Under the pieces are notes generated by a model. That model searched no databases. It was not told where the DNA came from and saw only the letters and a list, made by a program, of their open reading frames with translations. The position numbers and the translations under genes are program-made. This document shows positions 8,832-17,719 of a DNA stretch of 64,000 bases, in pieces. The stretch is from Rhodococcus sp. IEGM 1409 (GTDB lineage: Bacteria; Actinomycetota; Actinomycetes; Mycobacteriales; Mycobacteriaceae), in contig NZ_JASHKN010000005.1 of assembly GCF_030056735.1 (NCBI RefSeq), forward strand, positions 286,023 to 350,022, written 5' to 3'. How positions within the stretch are numbered: the first letter of the stretch is position 1; the number at the start of each line of letters is the position of its first letter.

Positions 8832-9691
8832 TGTCCATCCGAAAGCCTCGGCAGCGGCGCGACAGCGTTGTCTTCGTGACTGGGGCCGGCGGCGGAATCG
8901 GAGCGGCGGTGGCCGGCGCGTTGCACCGAAACGGTGCGTCTGTCGTGCTGGTCGACCTGAAACTGTCCGACGTCGATGCCGTCGCAGACCGCCTGGGGCC
9001 GGACCGGGTACTGCTCGTTCATGCCGACGTGACCAAGCGCGAGCAACTCGACGCGGCGATCGCTGCCACCATCGACACATTCGGCCGACTCGACATTGTG
9101 TTTGCGAATGCCGGAATATCCAGTGGTCCAGCAGCTTTGACAATTCGCTCGGCCGAAGACGGTGTTTTCGAACGGGTGATCGGCGTCAACCTTCTCGGAG
9201 TCTGGAATACCGTGCGCGCTGCGCTGCCACACATTCTCGGCTCCGGTGGCTACGTGCTCGTCACGTCGTCGACATACGCATACCTCAACGGACTGGTCAA
9301 TGCCCCGTACGCAGCGTCCAAGGCTGCTGTCGAGCAGATCGGCCGGGCGCTCCGGACAGAGCTGTCCGGAACCGGAGCAAGTGCGGGTGTCCTTTATCCC
9401 GGATGGGTGGCAACTCCGATCGCCGACATCGCGTTCGGCGGCGACGCGATTGCGACGTCGCTCGTCTCGCGTGCCTTCCCAGGCTTCTTGCGGCGCCCGA
9501 TAACCCCGGAAAAGCTGTCGCGAGCGGTGGTTCGGGGTGTTGGCAGGCGCGCACCTCGCATCCAGGTACCCGGCCGCTGGATTCCGGTCTCGTGGTTGCG
9601 CGGCATGGTCAACCCGGTGTCGGACTTCATATTGGAGCATGACAGCGAGGTCACCCGGCTGACTGCGGAGTTGGACCGTCGTGCAAGGTGA
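8831..9691 (+). CDS. short-chain dehydrogenase/reductase
   Basis: This 286-residue classical SDR has the TGAGGGIG cofactor loop, an acidic residue after the second strand (LVDLK, suggesting NAD preference), the NAG motif, catalytic Ser in VTSSTY and YAASK with the catalytic Tyr and Lys. The frame is open far upstream inside the monooxygenase gene. The ATG at 8831, overlapping the monooxygenase stop as TGATG, gives the normal N-terminus. A basic C-terminal extension (RRAPRIQVPGRWIP) is typical of actinobacterial SDRs encoded beside monooxygenases. It probably interconverts the alcohol and ketone used by its neighbour. Confidence 0.88.
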   Translation: MSIRKPRQRRDSVVFVTGAGGGIGAAVAGALHRNGASVVLVDLKLSDVDAVADRLGPDRVLLVHADVTKREQLDAAIAATIDTFGRLDIVFANAGISSGPAALTIRSAEDGVFERVIGVNLLGVWNTVRAALPHILGSGGYVLVTSSTYAYLNGLVNAPYAASKAAVEQIGRALRTELSGTGASAGVLYPGWVATPIADIAFGGDAIATSLVSRAFPGFLRRPITPEKLSRAVVRGVGRRAPRIQVPGRWIPVSWLRGMVNPVSDFILEHDSEVTRLTAELDRRAR

Positions 9692-9718
9692 CGTCGAGGC
9701 TTGTGTTCTGATGTAGTC

Positions 9719-10357
9719 GTGACCGGGGTTTCGCAGGGAGGTTTGCGATCGTACGGCGGCGAGAGTGCCGCCGATCGAGATCAGCGTCGCCGACGTCAGC
9801 TTGTGGACGCGGGGTTGCGGGTGTTCGGGACCTCTGGATATCGCGCTGCAACCGTGCGCGGACTTTGCCGTGAAGCCCGAGTTGCAGATCGATACTTTTA
9901 CCAGTACTTCGATGGGATCGAAGACCTTCTTCTGGCTGTGTACGGCGAGTGCATGGAGCGCCTCACGACGACGACTGTCGAGGCGGTGGCAGGGTTGGAT
10001 GTGGATACCGATGTTGCGATTGTGGCCGAACGGGGGCTGGACGCGTTCTTCAGCGTCGTGGAGGACCCGCACCTCGCTCGCGTCGTCTGGTTGGAGGTTC
10101 TTGGCGTCAGTGCCCGGGTGGAGCAGACGTATCTCAGCGCGATGAAACAGTTCGGTGCCTTGATGTTGGACTATCTCCGCGGAGTCGGTGCTGATCTCAG
10201 TCCTCACGACGGAATCGATGTCGAGTTGCTCGTGACCGCGGCGGTCGGCGGGATCAGCCACATTGCGTTGACCTGGTTTCTCGGCGGCTATGCGACGGAG
10301 CGCCCGGTTGTCGTGGCAACCACTACGCACTTTCTTGCCACCCGCGCCCCGCTGTGA
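9719..10357 (+). CDS. TetR family transcriptional regulator
   Basis: This regulator of about 212 residues has an N-terminal TetR helix-turn-helix: RRRQLVDAGLRVFGTSGYRAATVRGLCREARVADRYFYQYF, of which RYFYQYFDG is the recognition-helix end. A hydrophobic ligand domain follows. It lies 27 bp after the SDR in the same direction and is the candidate regulator of the monooxygenase/SDR pair. The start is uncertain: GTG at 9719 and TTG at 9701 share the frame and neither has a strong ribosome site. Confidence 0.85.
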   Translation: MTGVSQGGLRSYGGESAADRDQRRRRQLVDAGLRVFGTSGYRAATVRGLCREARVADRYFYQYFDGIEDLLLAVYGECMERLTTTTVEAVAGLDVDTDVAIVAERGLDAFFSVVEDPHLARVVWLEVLGVSARVEQTYLSAMKQFGALMLDYLRGVGADLSPHDGIDVELLVTAAVGGISHIALTWFLGGYATERPVVVATTTHFLATRAPL

Positions 10358-10486
10358 ACGGTGACTTCACAGCGGGGGTGCGCCGTGTGATCTGATTCTT
10401 TTCGAGCCCTATCATCGGGCCGCGGAGCCCTCGGGCGTCCGCGACGACGCTGGAGCCGCTTGCGGCACGTGACGAGGAGAATTTCG

Positions 10487-11026
10487 ATGGCCTTTGCTGG
10501 CAATGTGGACGAGTTGGCACTGCTTCAGGCGGTACGTCTCAAGGAGCGGGTGGGTTCGGTAGTTCTCGCCGAGCACCTGGGTGTCAGTGCAGCGTCAGGT
10601 CGAGCTGCGTACGACGCGCTCGTCGAGCAGGGTAAAGCAACCGAGTCGGATGATGCGATCAGTCTGACCGCGAAGGGTCTGGCGGAGCTCGACGATCAGC
10701 TCGACGCCGAGCGCGTCTCCATCGACGAGGATTCCATCGGCGAGGTGTACGAATCCTTCGCGCCGTTGGACGCAGAGTTTGTCGCTCTGATCGGCTCGGC
10801 GGATGCGGATTCGCTTGCCGAACTTGATCGTCGGGCCGAGAATCTGTTCGACGACCTGTCCGCCTTCGTGCCACGACTGTCGCGCTATCAGGATCTTTTC
10901 GCGGCTGCTCTCGCGAAAGTTCAAGCAGGGGAGTCCAAGTGGATCTCGGAGCCGATCATCGACTCCTATGCGACGGTGTGGGCGGAAGCTCGCCAGGAGC
11001 TGTTGGGGGCCGCTGGTAAGTCCTGA
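10487..11026 (+). CDS. small winged-helix-like protein of unknown role
   Basis: This 179-residue soluble acidic protein starts at an ATG preceded by GAGGAGA. Residues about 7-60 resemble a MarR-like winged helix (LALLQAVRLKERVGSVVLAEHLGVSA, then a basic-poor wing), and the rest is helical with DLSAFVPRLSRYQDLFAAAL. The family is not recognised with confidence. It stands alone between a TetR gene and a transporter, so context does not assign a function. A DNA-binding role is inferred from the fold pattern only. Confidence 0.6.
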   Translation: MAFAGNVDELALLQAVRLKERVGSVVLAEHLGVSAASGRAAYDALVEQGKATESDDAISLTAKGLAELDDQLDAERVSIDEDSIGEVYESFAPLDAEFVALIGSADADSLAELDRRAENLFDDLSAFVPRLSRYQDLFAAALAKVQAGESKWISEPIIDSYATVWAEARQELLGAAGKS

Positions 11027-11074
11027 TCCTGTTGGGTGGGTGAGGTGTGAAACTCGTTAGAGTTGCGTACAAAT

Positions 11075-11123
11075 CGTGACGGGAGTCACGCCTCACCCCC
11101 TTTCGGGGGTAGTGGGGGGTGAG
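11075..11123. promoter_or_regulatory. paired inverted repeats in the transporter leader
   Basis: CGTGAC-GGGA-GTCACG (11075-11090) is followed by CTCACCCCC/GGGGGTGAG (11092-11123). They lie between the winged-helix gene and the MFS gene. Without a T-run these look more like operator or leader structure than a terminator. Confidence 0.4.
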
Positions 11124-11195
11124 CCACATCACTACCTTTCTTCCTATCGACGGTGAGGCCCACAGGGCGACACCACCGGACCACGGAGGAAACGA

Positions 11196-12545
11196 GTGAC
11201 CACAGTCTCTCCCACGGGCGGAGCGGATGCCTCCGGCATCGCAGTACCCCCGACAAATACCACCAGCGTGCGGCGCGTTGCGATCGCGAGCTGCATCGGC
11301 ACCACCATCGAGTTCTACGACTTCTTCATCTACGGAACCGCTGCGGCACTGGTCTTTCCGACAGTGTTTTTCCCCGCGCTCGGTGCCACCGCGGGAACTG
11401 TCGCATCGTTTGCGACCTTCGCAGTCGCCTTCATCGCCCGGCCCGTCGGCGCAATGTTGTTCGGGCACTTCGGCGATCGCATCGGTCGCAAGAAGACCCT
11501 GATCTCGACGCTTCTGCTCATGGGTATTTCGACGCTCCTGATCGGTTTGCTGCCCGGTGCGGCAACTATCGGTGTCGCCGCTCCGATCATCCTGGTGCTC
11601 TTGCGATTCGGCCAAGGCTTCGCGGTCGGTGGCGAATGGGCAGGCGCAACCCTGCTTACCGCGGAATACGCTCCACCGGGCAAACGTGGTCTGTACGCGA
11701 TGTTCCCGCAGCTCGGCCCCGCAATCGCCTTCGTACTCTCGAGCAGCACCTTCCTCATCACCGGCGTTGTTCTCGGCGATACCAACCAGGCCTTCCTCGA
11801 CTACGGCTGGCGTATCCCGTTCCTGTTCTCCATCGTGTTGGTCGGAATCGGCCTCTACATGCGACTCGCTATCGAGGAGACCCCGGTCTTCAAAGCGGAG
11901 CAGGCAGAGCGCGTCGCAGAGCAGAAGAACGAAGCACCTCGCACCCTCCCGTTCCTGGATGCCTGGCGGTTCCAGACCAAGGAGATCCTGCTCTCGGCCG
12001 GCGCCCTGGCTTGCCTGTTCGCGTTCTTCTACATGGGCACGGCGTTCCTCACGAGCTACGGAACCAAGACTCTCGGCTTCTCCCGCCCGTTCGTCCTGTC
12101 GGTCGGTATCGCTTCCGCCTTCGTCTTCGGTGCGGCGATCATCGTCTCCGCTCTGTACTCGGACCGCATCGGGCGTCGCAAAGTCATCATGATCTCGTGT
12201 GGTCTGGCCGTCGTCTGGGCGCTGGTGCTGTTCCCGCTCCTCGACACGGGATCGCCGATCGCGTTCATCATCGGAATGTTCGGCACGCTGATGATCTTCG
12301 GAATCGCATACGGCCCCTGCGGTGCGCTGCTTCCGGAAATGTTCCATACCCGCTACCGCTACACAGGTGCCGGCCTCGGCTACAACCTCGCCGGAGTGCT
12401 CGGTGGCGCAGTGCCGCCGCTGATCGCCGCACCGCTGGCCTCGGCCTACGGGAGTATGGCCATCGGAGTCATGCTGTCGATCCTGGGTGTGCTGAGCCTG
12501 ATCTGCACCTGGGCGCTCGTCGAGACCAAGGATCACGCGCTGTAA
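11196..12545 (+). CDS. MFS transporter, metabolite:H+ symporter family
   Basis: This 449-residue, 12-helix major facilitator belongs to the metabolite:H+ symporter family (related to ShiA, ProP, KgtP and CitA). Signatures include GTTIEFYDFFIYG in helix 1, GHFGDRIGRKKTL in the loop between helices 2 and 3, LRFGQGFAVGGEWAGA in helix 4, and the second-half loop SDRIGRRK. It probably imports an organic acid or zwitterion; the substrate is not deducible. The GTG start at 11196 is supported by GGAGGA six bases upstream. It ends just before a long palindromic terminator. Confidence 0.9.
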   Translation: MTTVSPTGGADASGIAVPPTNTTSVRRVAIASCIGTTIEFYDFFIYGTAAALVFPTVFFPALGATAGTVASFATFAVAFIARPVGAMLFGHFGDRIGRKKTLISTLLLMGISTLLIGLLPGAATIGVAAPIILVLLRFGQGFAVGGEWAGATLLTAEYAPPGKRGLYAMFPQLGPAIAFVLSSSTFLITGVVLGDTNQAFLDYGWRIPFLFSIVLVGIGLYMRLAIEETPVFKAEQAERVAEQKNEAPRTLPFLDAWRFQTKEILLSAGALACLFAFFYMGTAFLTSYGTKTLGFSRPFVLSVGIASAFVFGAAIIVSALYSDRIGRRKVIMISCGLAVVWALVLFPLLDTGSPIAFIIGMFGTLMIFGIAYGPCGALLPEMFHTRYRYTGAGLGYNLAGVLGGAVPPLIAAPLASAYGSMAIGVMLSILGVLSLICTWALVETKDHAL

Positions 12546-12548
12546 ACA

Positions 12549-12592
12549 CTGTGCGCCTTTATTAACCGCCGGCGGTTAATAAAGGCGCACAG
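12549..12592. terminator. perfect 44-bp palindrome (bidirectional terminator)
   Basis: A perfect palindrome without loop bases, CTGTGCGCCTTTATTAACCG and its complement, starts 4 bp after the MFS stop. Its near-copy at 18839-18888 closes the next cassette. The stem contains AAAGG/CCTTT tracts. Confidence 0.75.
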
Positions 12593-12613
12593 CAGGCGGG
12601 TGGGGTGTCCGGA

Positions 12614-12665
12614 CTTCAGACAGTTACGGGCACCCCGCACCGGGAAGTATGTCGTGCATCACACC
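12614..12665 (+). promoter_or_regulatory. conserved promoter element of the acyl-CoA synthetase
   Basis: ACAGTTA is followed after 16 bases by GGAAGTATGTCGTGCATCACACC. The same two blocks with the same 16-base spacing occur before the aldehyde dehydrogenase at 16171. The element begins about 140 bp upstream of the ATG. Because both copies flank the Fis-family regulator gene, they are probably its activation sites or the promoter cores it serves. Confidence 0.6.
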
Positions 12666-12752
12666 GAATCGAGTAAATTCGTAGATGAGAGGGTCCGCTG
12701 CGGCGGCCCCTCTCATAGGTGCCTGAACAGGTAACCGGAGAGGACAGAACAC

Positions 12753-14390
12753 ATGAGTACGCCGCTGCCCAGCTATACGTCCGGAGTATGGGACGGTCCG
12801 ATGCTGGGCGACACCATCGGAGACAACCTGGATCGCACGGTTGCCGCGCACGGTGACCGTGATGCGTTGATCGACCATGCCAGCGGTCGACGATGGACGT
12901 ACCGGGAGTTCGCCGAGCAGGTGAACGGGCTCGCTGCCGGACTTCTTTCCCGTGGTGTGGGGAAGGGCGATCGGGTAGGGATGTGGGCTCCAAACTGTCC
13001 GGAATGGACGTTCACGCAATATGCGACGGCAAAGATCGGGGCGATCCTGGTCAACATCAACCCGGCGTACCGCTCGCACGAGTTGCAGTACGTGCTCGAG
13101 CAGGCCGGAATCTCGACGCTGGTGTCTGCGGCGAGCTTCAAGACTTCGGACTACGCGTCGATGATCGAGACGGTGCGGCCGCAGTGCCCCGATCTGACGT
13201 CGGTGATCCTGCTCGGTTCACCCGAGTGGGACTCAGTGCTTGCAGGCGGGTTGGCGGCGCAGGCAATCGATCCGGCTCCGCTCGCCGCTGCCCAAGCCGC
13301 GCTGTCGGCCGACGACGCGATCAACATCCAATACACCTCGGGGACTACCGGTTTCCCGAAGGGCGCGACGCTCAGTCACCACAACATCCTCAACAACGGC
13401 TACTTCGTCGGTGAGTTGTGCCACTACAGCGAGGTTGATCGGGTGTGCATCCCGGTGCCGTTCTACCACTGCTTCGGCATGGTGATGGGTAACCTTGCGT
13501 GCACCAGTCACGGTGCGGCCATGGTCATTCCGGGTCCGGCATTCGATCCGCGTGCTTCACTCGAAGCTGTTCAGGCCGAAAAGTGCACATCCCTCTACGG
13601 CGTTCCGACGATGTTCATCGCAGAGTTGGCGTTGCCGGACTTCGAGAGCTTCGATCTGTCGAGTCTTCGTACCGGCATCATGGCGGGTTCGCCCTGCCCG
13701 GTCGAGGTGATGAAGCAGGTCATCGATCGCATGGGGATGGAAGAGGTGTCCATCTGCTACGGCATGACGGAGACGGCGCCGGTGTCGCTGCAGACTCGCT
13801 CGGACGATTCGATCGCGCAACGCACCGAAACGGTCGGACGGGTAGGGCCGCACCTCGAGATCAAGATCGTCGATCCGGCAACCGGATTGACGGTATCCCG
13901 CGGCGAACCCGGTGAGCTGTGCACCCGCGGGTACTCGGTCATGCTCGGCTACTGGGAGAACGCGGAGAAGACCGCCGAGGCGATCGACGCTGCCAGGTGG
14001 ATGCACACCGGAGACATCGGAGTGATGGACGAGGCCGGGTACGTCGCTATCACCGGACGCATCAAGGACATGGTCATCCGCGGTGGTGAGAACGTCTATC
14101 CGCGTGAGATCGAGGAGTTCCTCTACACCCACCCCGACATTCTCGATGCTCAGGTCATCGGTGTGCCCGACGCAAAGTACGGCGAGGAATTAATGGTGTG
14201 GGTCCAGATGCGTGAAGGCGCAGACGATCTGGACGCTGATTCGGTCCGTGCGTTCTGCACCGGCAAGCTCGCGCACTACAAGATCCCGCGGTACGTCCAC
14301 GTCGTGGACGAGTTCCCGATGACGGTGACGGGCAAGGTCCGCAAGATCGCGATGCGAGAACAGGCAATCGAATTGATCGGTCAGGCCTGA
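12753..14390 (+). CDS. fatty acyl-CoA synthetase (FadD35-like, AMP-binding)
   Basis: This 545-residue ANL-superfamily ligase activates a carboxylic acid with ATP and CoA. The P-loop [19 protein letters not shown], the hinge motif [17 protein letters not shown] and the catalytic Lys in TVTGKVRK are all intact. It most resembles the FadD35/AcsM2-like medium-chain acyl-CoA synthetases. It overlaps no gene but lies 4 bp before the Fis-type regulator, so they form one transcript. With the downstream aldehyde and alcohol dehydrogenases it would complete conversion of a primary alcohol to an acyl-CoA. Confidence 0.92.
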   Translation: MSTPLPSYTSGVWDGPMLGDTIGDNLDRTVAAHGDRDALIDHASGRRWTYREFAEQVNGLAAGLLSRGVGKGDRVGMWAPNCPEWTFTQYATAKIGAILVNINPAYRSHELQYVLEQAGISTLVSAASFKTSDYASMIETVRPQCPDLTSVILLGSPEWDSVLAGGLAAQAIDPAPLAAAQAALSADDAINIQYTSGTTGFPKGATLSHHNILNNGYFVGELCHYSEVDRVCIPVPFYHCFGMVMGNLACTSHGAAMVIPGPAFDPRASLEAVQAEKCTSLYGVPTMFIAELALPDFESFDLSSLRTGIMAGSPCPVEVMKQVIDRMGMEEVSICYGMTETAPVSLQTRSDDSIAQRTETVGRVGPHLEIKIVDPATGLTVSRGEPGELCTRGYSVMLGYWENAEKTAEAIDAARWMHTGDIGVMDEAGYVAITGRIKDMVIRGGENVYPREIEEFLYTHPDILDAQVIGVPDAKYGEELMVWVQMREGADDLDADSVRAFCTGKLAHYKIPRYVHVVDEFPMTVTGKVRKIAMREQAIELIGQA

Positions 14391-14394
14391 GAGT

Positions 14395-16062
14395 ATGTCC
14401 GCGAACCCAGGGGAGCGTGAGCCGGTACGCCCCGAGATCGCGCTCTCCTGGAAGCGTTCTCGACTCAGTGGCCTCGATCCGTCGTCGGCTATCGCCGTGG
14501 ACACCGAGGAGCAGGACGGCGAGTCTCGTCTGCTCCGGGCCGCCGCACCTGTGCTGGACGAGGTTTCGCAACAGATCGCGGGCACCGGTTTTTGCGTCCT
14601 GCTGGCCGATCGGGACTGCCGAGTGGTCGCCTCGGTGTACTCCGACAGTCGAGTCGAGCGGACGATCGAGCGGTTGGGCGTCGTCAACGGTTCACGCTTC
14701 GGCGAAGAGCACGCCGGCACCAACGCGCTCGGTACGCCGCTCGAGGTCGGACGCAGTGTGGTGATCCACGGTGACGAGCATTTCCTCGAGAGCCTCAAGG
14801 GATTGAGCTGCTACGGCCAGCCGATCCTGCACCCCGTCACCCGTCGCGTCGAGGGAATACTCGACATGACGGGCGTTGTCTCGCAGGCCAACCCGCTGTT
14901 CGCGCCGTTCCTCGCACGTGCGGCAGCGGACATCGAGAAGCGACTGCTCGAGGGCTCGAAAGCGTCGGAGCAGCGTTTGGTCGACGCATTCCAACGAGTT
15001 TCACATCAACGACACATCGCCGTCGCGGCCATCGGCGACGACATCCTGCTGAGTAATCGAACCGCCCTGGACCTGCTGGACACTGCTGATCACGTGTCGC
15101 TCCGTTCCTTGATCGCCGACCTCAACCCGGATCAATCACGATTGGTGACAGTCGAATTGGCGTCCGGTGCGCTGGCGCGAGTTCAGGCCGACCGTATTTC
15201 CGGGGCCGACGGCGGGGCGCTCTTCCTGGTCGAACCGCTCCAGCGTGAACGGGCACCGATCCGTAGAACACATGAGCGGGCCCCGTCTCCGGGTGAACGA
15301 CTGCGCCGAGACTTGATGCGAGCGCGGGCTGGTTCTGCCGCTGTGGCGATCTCGGGTGAGGCGGGTTCCGGCCGAACCTCGGCAGCTTCCGACGTCGTTG
15401 GCAGCGTCGACGCGAGTTGGCTCGATGCCACGCGGATCGCATTCGACGGACGTGAGCAATGGGTTACCGATCTTGTGCGAGCCGCCCGTAAGCGTTCGGG
15501 CGTCGTCGTGATCGAACAGGTGCAACTTCTTCCCGATTCGATGTTGCCGCTGGTTACAGAGCTGATCGACGCCAGCGCCGAGGGGCCGCGGATCGTGCTG
15601 ACCAGCGGCGCGATAGCTGATCTACCGCCGACCATCGCATCGCTCATCTCGCGTTGTGCTTCCAGGGTTGTCATAGCCCCACTGCGTGAGCGACAAGCAG
15701 AGATCGCCGAGTTGGCGCAGGCGATGCTGGAGGGGATATCGCCCGAACTGAGGTTGACCGCCAGTGCTACCGAAGCGCTCGCGGCGGCCAGTTGGCCGGG
15801 CAATCTGGCCGAGTTACGCGTCGTACTGCATCGCGCCTCAGGCGATCGCTCCAGCAACCGCATCGACGTCGTCGATCTGCCCGAGGACTACCGCACCACT
15901 ACCAAGGTGTCGCGGTTGGCGGGGCGGGAGAAGGCCGAGCGTCAGGCGATCATCGGAGCGTTGAAAGACTGCGGCGGCAACAAGGTTCACGCCTCGGCGC
16001 AGCTCGGAATCAGCCGAAGCACTCTCTACACACGTATGCGGGCGCTGGACATCACTGTGTAG
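14395..16062 (+). CDS. AcoR-like Fis-family regulator with degenerate AAA+ domain
   Basis: This 555-residue regulator begins with the AcoR-type SWKRSRLSGLDP segment, then a GAF domain (RFGEEHAGTNALGT, residues about 100-115). The central AAA+ region has a Walker A-like GEAGSGRTS and a LRERQAEIAEL segment, and the C-terminal Fis helix reads NKVHASAQLGISRSTLYTRM. The GAFTGA loop that contacts sigma-54 is absent, which fits an actinobacterium lacking RpoN. It probably senses an alcohol or aldehyde and activates the promoters on either side of it. It is co-transcribed with the acyl-CoA synthetase. Confidence 0.88.
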   Translation: MSANPGEREPVRPEIALSWKRSRLSGLDPSSAIAVDTEEQDGESRLLRAAAPVLDEVSQQIAGTGFCVLLADRDCRVVASVYSDSRVERTIERLGVVNGSRFGEEHAGTNALGTPLEVGRSVVIHGDEHFLESLKGLSCYGQPILHPVTRRVEGILDMTGVVSQANPLFAPFLARAAADIEKRLLEGSKASEQRLVDAFQRVSHQRHIAVAAIGDDILLSNRTALDLLDTADHVSLRSLIADLNPDQSRLVTVELASGALARVQADRISGADGGALFLVEPLQRERAPIRRTHERAPSPGERLRRDLMRARAGSAAVAISGEAGSGRTSAASDVVGSVDASWLDATRIAFDGREQWVTDLVRAARKRSGVVVIEQVQLLPDSMLPLVTELIDASAEGPRIVLTSGAIADLPPTIASLISRCASRVVIAPLRERQAEIAELAQAMLEGISPELRLTASATEALAAASWPGNLAELRVVLHRASGDRSSNRIDVVDLPEDYRTTTKVSRLAGREKAERQAIIGALKDCGGNKVHASAQLGISRSTLYTRMRALDITV

Positions 16063-16066
16063 TTCG

Positions 16067-16141
16067 CTGTCCGATTCCAGTTGTACAAAGTTCGGACAGT
16101 TAGCACCCCCGGAAGCGCGGAAGTATGGCGTGCATCACATT
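16067..16141 (+). promoter_or_regulatory. inverted repeat and conserved promoter element of aldehyde dehydrogenase
   Basis: A perfect inverted repeat, CTGTCCGA (16067-16074) and TCGGACAG (16092-16099), is separated by 17 bp, a spacing suited to a dimeric Fis-type activator. The downstream arm runs into ACAGTTA, followed after 16 bp by GGAAGTATGGCGTGCATCACA, as in the element at 12614-12665. The element ends 30 bp before the ATG. Confidence 0.6.
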
Positions 16142-16170
16142 CGCACCTCACTACTTCAGGGGAGTTTCCG

Positions 16171-17670
16171 ATGACGGCAGTAGCCGAGCACACCATCAGT
16201 TCCGCGGTACAGGGTTTCCTGAACGGACCGAAGAAGCTCTACATCGGCGGCGAATTCGTCGACGCCGCTTCGGGTCAGACGTTCGCGACATACAACCCGG
16301 CTGACGGACAGAAGCTCGCAGACGTGGCACACGGACAGGCCGAAGACATCGACCGCGCGGTGCGCGCCGCTCGCACGGCCTTCGAAGACGGCCCCTGGTC
16401 ACGTATGAAGGCAAACGAGCGCGAGCGGATGATCTGGCGCGTCGGCGACATTCTCACTGCCCGTGCCGAAGAGTTCGGCCAGCTCGAAGCTCTCGACAAC
16501 GGCAAGTCCGTTGCCATCGCCACCGCCGTCGACGTGGCTTGGGCCGCAGACGTTTTCCGCTACTATGCGGGCTGGGCCACCAAGATCGAAGGCAGCACTG
16601 TCAACGTGTCGATGCCATTCTCTCCGGGCGGCGAGTTCCACGCCTACACACTGCGTGAGGCGATCGGCGTCTGTGGACTGATCGTGCCGTGGAACTTCCC
16701 GCTGCTCATGTCGTCGTGGAAGCTCGCACCCGCGCTCGCTGCCGGCAACACCGTGATCCTCAAGCCCGCCGAGCAGACCCCGCTCACCGCACTTCTTCTC
16801 GCAGAGGTATTCGAAGAAGCCGGCTTCCCGCCCGGCGTCGTGAACATCGTTCCCGGATTCGGCGATGCCGGTGCTGCACTGTCCGGCCACGATGACGTGG
16901 ACAAGGTCGCGTTCACCGGTTCTACCGAGGTAGGCAAGAAGATCGTCGACGCCGCCAAGGGCAATCTGAAGAAGGTCACGCTCGAGCTCGGTGGCAAGAG
17001 CCCCAACATCGTGTTCGCCGACGCGGATTTCGATTCCGCGGTGGAGGGTTCGCTCAACGCGTGGCTTTTCAACCACGGACAGTGCTGCGTTGCGGGCACT
17101 CGCCTGTACGTCGAGGACACGATCTTCGATAAGTTCACCGAGGCTGTCGCGCACGCTGCGAGCCAGGTCAAGATCGGGCCCGGCCTCGATCCCACCACCC
17201 AGCTCGGACCGCTGGTCTCGCAGGAGCAGTTCGACAAGGTCACCGGCTACCTCCGTGAGGGGATCGCCGACGGCGCACGCGCACTGACGGGAGGCAACCG
17301 CTGGGGCGATCAGGGCTACTTCGTCGAGCCTACTGTCTTCGTCGACGTGAAGCCCGAATTCTCCATCGTCCAGGAGGAGATCTTCGGACCGGTCGTGGCG
17401 GCGTTGCCGTTCAACGCGGACGACGGACCGATCACTGCCGCAAACGATTCCATCTACGGCCTCGCCGCCGGCATCTGGACCCGCGACATCTCCAAGGCCC
17501 ATCGCACCGCAAAGCGTCTGAAGGCCGGCTCGGTGTGGATCAACCAGTACAACGGCTTCGACACCGCAATGCCTTTCGGTGGATACAAGCAGTCCGGTTG
17601 GGGCCGCGAACTCGGCGCTTCTGCCATCGATCTCTACACCCAGACGAAGGCCGTCAACATCGCTCTCTGA
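16171..17670 (+). CDS. NAD-dependent aldehyde dehydrogenase
   Basis: This 499-residue class 1/2-like aldehyde dehydrogenase has IVPWNFPLLMSSWK, FTGSTEVGKKI, the general-base Glu in LELGGKSPN and the catalytic Cys in NHGQCCVAGTR. The [13 protein letters not shown] segment is near the C-terminus. The frame is open to 16081, but the ATG at 16171 follows GGGGAG and matches the family N-terminus. It is clearly distinct from the ExaC-type enzyme at 1181. It probably oxidises the aldehyde made by the alcohol dehydrogenase 49 bp downstream, feeding the acyl-CoA synthetase. Confidence 0.94.
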   Translation: MTAVAEHTISSAVQGFLNGPKKLYIGGEFVDAASGQTFATYNPADGQKLADVAHGQAEDIDRAVRAARTAFEDGPWSRMKANERERMIWRVGDILTARAEEFGQLEALDNGKSVAIATAVDVAWAADVFRYYAGWATKIEGSTVNVSMPFSPGGEFHAYTLREAIGVCGLIVPWNFPLLMSSWKLAPALAAGNTVILKPAEQTPLTALLLAEVFEEAGFPPGVVNIVPGFGDAGAALSGHDDVDKVAFTGSTEVGKKIVDAAKGNLKKVTLELGGKSPNIVFADADFDSAVEGSLNAWLFNHGQCCVAGTRLYVEDTIFDKFTEAVAHAASQVKIGPGLDPTTQLGPLVSQEQFDKVTGYLREGIADGARALTGGNRWGDQGYFVEPTVFVDVKPEFSIVQEEIFGPVVAALPFNADDGPITAANDSIYGLAAGIWTRDISKAHRTAKRLKAGSVWINQYNGFDTAMPFGGYKQSGWGRELGASAIDLYTQTKAVNIAL

Positions 17671-17719
17671 GTTCATCCCCACTTTCGAACCCCCGCCCGA
17701 CAATTCAAGGAGATCACCA

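Noticed and set aside
10956-12536. 526-codon minus-strand frame over the MFS transporter
   Set aside because: The product is rich in Arg, Glu, Asp, Gln and His with no domain, typical of an antisense shadow of a membrane protein gene.
16124-16141. Sigma-54-like -24/-12 promoter before the aldehyde dehydrogenase
   Set aside because: TGGCGTG resembles the -24 box, but no TTGC follows at the right spacing, the regulator lacks GAFTGA, and actinobacteria of this type are not expected to have RpoN.
16081-16170. N-terminal extension of the aldehyde dehydrogenase from TTG at 16081
   Set aside because: It would place the conserved promoter element inside the coding region; ATG at 16171 has a GGGGAG ribosome site and the family N-terminus.
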